A DNA stretch of 24,783 bases from Candidatus Cryptobacteroides faecihippi. Its GTDB lineage: Bacteria; Bacteroidota; Bacteroidia; Bacteroidales; UBA932. The notes below the pieces were generated by a model that was not told where the DNA came from, made no database searches, and saw only the letters and a list, made by a program, of their open reading frames with translations. Location: positions 1-24,783 of the forward strand of contig JAGHSC010000161.1 in NCBI GenBank assembly GCA_018066065.1, given 5' to 3'. Positions 23,483 through 24,783 of the stretch are shown in pieces (positions within the stretch are counted from its first letter, which is position 1; every line of letters starts with the position of its first letter). Made by a program: the position numbers and the translations under genes.

Positions 23483-24619
23483 CTAATCGAGCGGGATGTC
23501 GAGAGCCCTTCTGACCAGAGGAGCCATGTCGTAGTACCTGTACTCGGCAAGGCGACCTCCGAAGATGACATCTGTCTCGGCGTCGGCGAGAGCCTTGTAC
23601 TGCCGGTAGAGCGCGTTGTTCTTCTCGTCATTGACAGGATAGAACGGCTCCATGCCGTCGGTCCATTCCGTCGAGAACTCCTTCGTCACGACGGTCTTCG
23701 GGCAGTCATAGACAGCCTGGCCGAACATCTCGAAGTGCTTGTGCTCGATGATCCTGGTGAAAGGGACCTCACGCTCGGTGTAATTCACGATTGCTGAGCC
23801 CTGATGGTTCGGAGTGTCAAGTACTTCCGTCTCGAAACGCACCGTGCGGTACTGAAGCTTGCCGAAACGGTAGCCGAAATACTCATCGATCTTGCCGCTG
23901 AAGACAATCTTGTCCGCAATGGCCTCCCACTTCTCCCTGTCCTCGAAGAAGTCAACCCCGGTCTGGACGTCGCAGCCTTCGAGAAGGCCATCTATCAGAA
24001 GGTTGTAGCCTCCGATCGGAACGCCCTGCCAAAGGTCGTTGAAGTAGTTGTTGTCGAACACGAACCTGACCGGAAGACGGCGGATGATGAATGGAGGAAG
24101 CTCCGTGCAGGAACGCCCCCACTGCTTCTCGGTGTAGCCCTTGATCAGCTTCTCGTAGATGTCGCGGCCGACAAGCAGCAATGCCTGCTCCTCGAGGTTG
24201 CGCGGCTCGCTCACCCCCTCGGCCTTCATCGCAGCCACAGCCTCAGCCTTCTGCTCCTCGATCCTGGCCTTCGCCTCGTCGGGAGTGATGACACCCCACA
24301 TCTGAGTGAAGGTGTTCATGTTGAAAGGAAGGTTGTACAGCCTTCCCTTGTAGTTGGCCACAGGCATGTTCGTGAAGCGGTTGAAAGGGACGATCGCATT
24401 CACGAAGTCCCAGACCTCCCTGTCGCTGGTGTGGAATATGTGCGGGCCGTAGCTGTGTACATTGATGCCCTCGACCTCCTCGCAGCGGATGTTTCCACCC
24501 ACCTGCGGGCGCTTGTCGATCACCAGGCACTTCTTCCCGGCCTTCGTGGCACGATGGGCCATGACGGCTCCGAAGAGGCCCGACCCGACGATCAGGCAAT
24601 CGTATCTTTTCTGTGTCAT
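23483..24619 (-). CDS. glf: UDP-galactopyranose mutase
   Basis: FAD-dependent interconversion of UDP-galactopyranose and UDP-galactofuranose, the source of Galf for surface glycans. The 378-residue protein has the dinucleotide motif VGSGLFGAVMAHRA (GxGxxG at 12-17) and IDKRPQVGGN, where the acidic residue binds the FAD ribose. YGPHIFHTSD (57-66), YTEKQWG and later family blocks are present (RLPVRFVFDNNYFNDLWQG; YRTVRFETE; INYTER-like VNYTEREVPFTRIIEHKHFE). Length is typical of bacterial Glf. It overlaps the end of the preceding membrane-protein gene (ATGA) and is followed after 4 bases by a GT2. Its presence predicts Galf in the exported polysaccharide. Confidence 0.95.
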   Translation of the reverse strand: MTQKRYDCLIVGSGLFGAVMAHRATKAGKKCLVIDKRPQVGGNIRCEEVEGINVHSYGPHIFHTSDREVWDFVNAIVPFNRFTNMPVANYKGRLYNLPFNMNTFTQMWGVITPDEAKARIEEQKAEAVAAMKAEGVSEPRNLEEQALLLVGRDIYEKLIKGYTEKQWGRSCTELPPFIIRRLPVRFVFDNNYFNDLWQGVPIGGYNLLIDGLLEGCDVQTGVDFFEDREKWEAIADKIVFSGKIDEYFGYRFGKLQYRTVRFETEVLDTPNHQGSAIVNYTEREVPFTRIIEHKHFEMFGQAVYDCPKTVVTKEFSTEWTDGMEPFYPVNDEKNNALYRQYKALADAETDVIFGGRLAEYRYYDMAPLVRRALDIPLD

Positions 24620-24783
24620 GATGCTTTCCTGTAATTCCTTACGAGCTTGAATATTCCGTAGGCAACGGCTGCTGCCATCAGGATGTACATCAAGGTGATG
24701 AAGATAAGCGCCATGCTATCTCCCTTGCGGACCGAATCAGGATCGAAAGTGAAGGTGATTCCATGCTTTCCGGCAGGGACATT
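24616..24783 (-). CDS. C-terminal end of a YfhO-like membrane protein (partial)
   Basis: The last 55 codons of a gene that enters from the right edge. The visible protein begins NVPAGKHGITFTFDPDSV, a small beta segment, then a predicted membrane helix (MALIFITLMYILMAAAVAYG) and a short basic tail ending in RKAS. VPAGKH...F.FDP before a final helix is the pattern at the end of YfhO-type large membrane proteins, which occur in Bacteroidetes polysaccharide regions; their role is poorly defined. The stop codon overlaps the glf start (ATGA), so this gene is cotranscribed with glf. The family call rests on a short tail and is tentative. Confidence 0.6.
   Translation of the reverse strand, partial: NVPAGKHGITFTFDPDSVRKGDSMALIFITLMYILMAAAVAYGIFKLVRNYRKAS

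Noticed and set aside
24616..24783. Considering the right-edge fragment as a complete small membrane protein starting at the internal Met (near 24714)
   Set aside because: The frame is open to the window edge, and the part before that Met has the beta pattern VPAGKH..F.FDP typical of a longer YfhO-type protein, so a 3' fragment is more likely.

Overview
The window is most likely a piece of a Bacteroidales chromosome, with fairly high GC for that order and no resolvable genus. The evidence is the ilvD-ilvB-ilvN-ilvC gene order, a tandem pair of GH97 glycosidases, a YfhO-like protein tail, weak ribosome binding sites, and several upstream matches to the Bacteroidetes sigma-factor box TAnnTTTG. 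I see no rRNA, tRNA, CRISPR array, phage gene or insertion sequence.

Bases 1-5236, minus strand: a branched-chain amino acid operon, ilvD-ilvB-ilvN-ilvC. Upstream of ilvD is what looks like a complete ribosome-mediated attenuator. It has a TTTG-N19-TAnnTTTG promoter, a 25-codon leader peptide loaded with Ile/Leu/Val codons, competing RNA arms, and an intrinsic terminator with a U-tract just before ilvD. Bases 5384-9381, plus strand: two tandem, secreted GH97 enzymes. Their catalytic residues match the retaining (alpha-galactosidase-type) branch, not the inverting SusB branch.

Bases 9371-24783: a surface-polysaccharide locus. A UDP-glucuronate decarboxylase gene (UDP-xylose supply) reads leftward from a divergent promoter region at 10325-10405. 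Rightward from there run two GT2 glycosyltransferases, an ABC polysaccharide exporter (wzm, and wzt with a C-terminal glycan-binding-type domain), then three consecutive copies of a two-gene cassette: a DUF6625-type protein followed by a GT8 glycosyltransferase. The seven genes from wzt onward are spaced by 4 bases or less or overlap. This train meets, tail to tail with 9 bases between, a minus-strand operon that reads in from the right edge: a YfhO-like membrane protein (3' end only), UDP-galactopyranose mutase glf, and three GT2 glycosyltransferases.

Taken together, the locus supplies UDP-xylose and UDP-galactofuranose, carries at least eight recognised glycosyltransferases plus three probable ones, and exports a glycan by the Wzm/Wzt route. 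No wzx, wzy or initiating sugar-phosphate transferase is seen inside the window. The two most notable items are the triplicated DUF6625-GT8 cassette, which includes a GT8 with an altered HxxGxxKPW motif, and the ilv leader-peptide attenuator.
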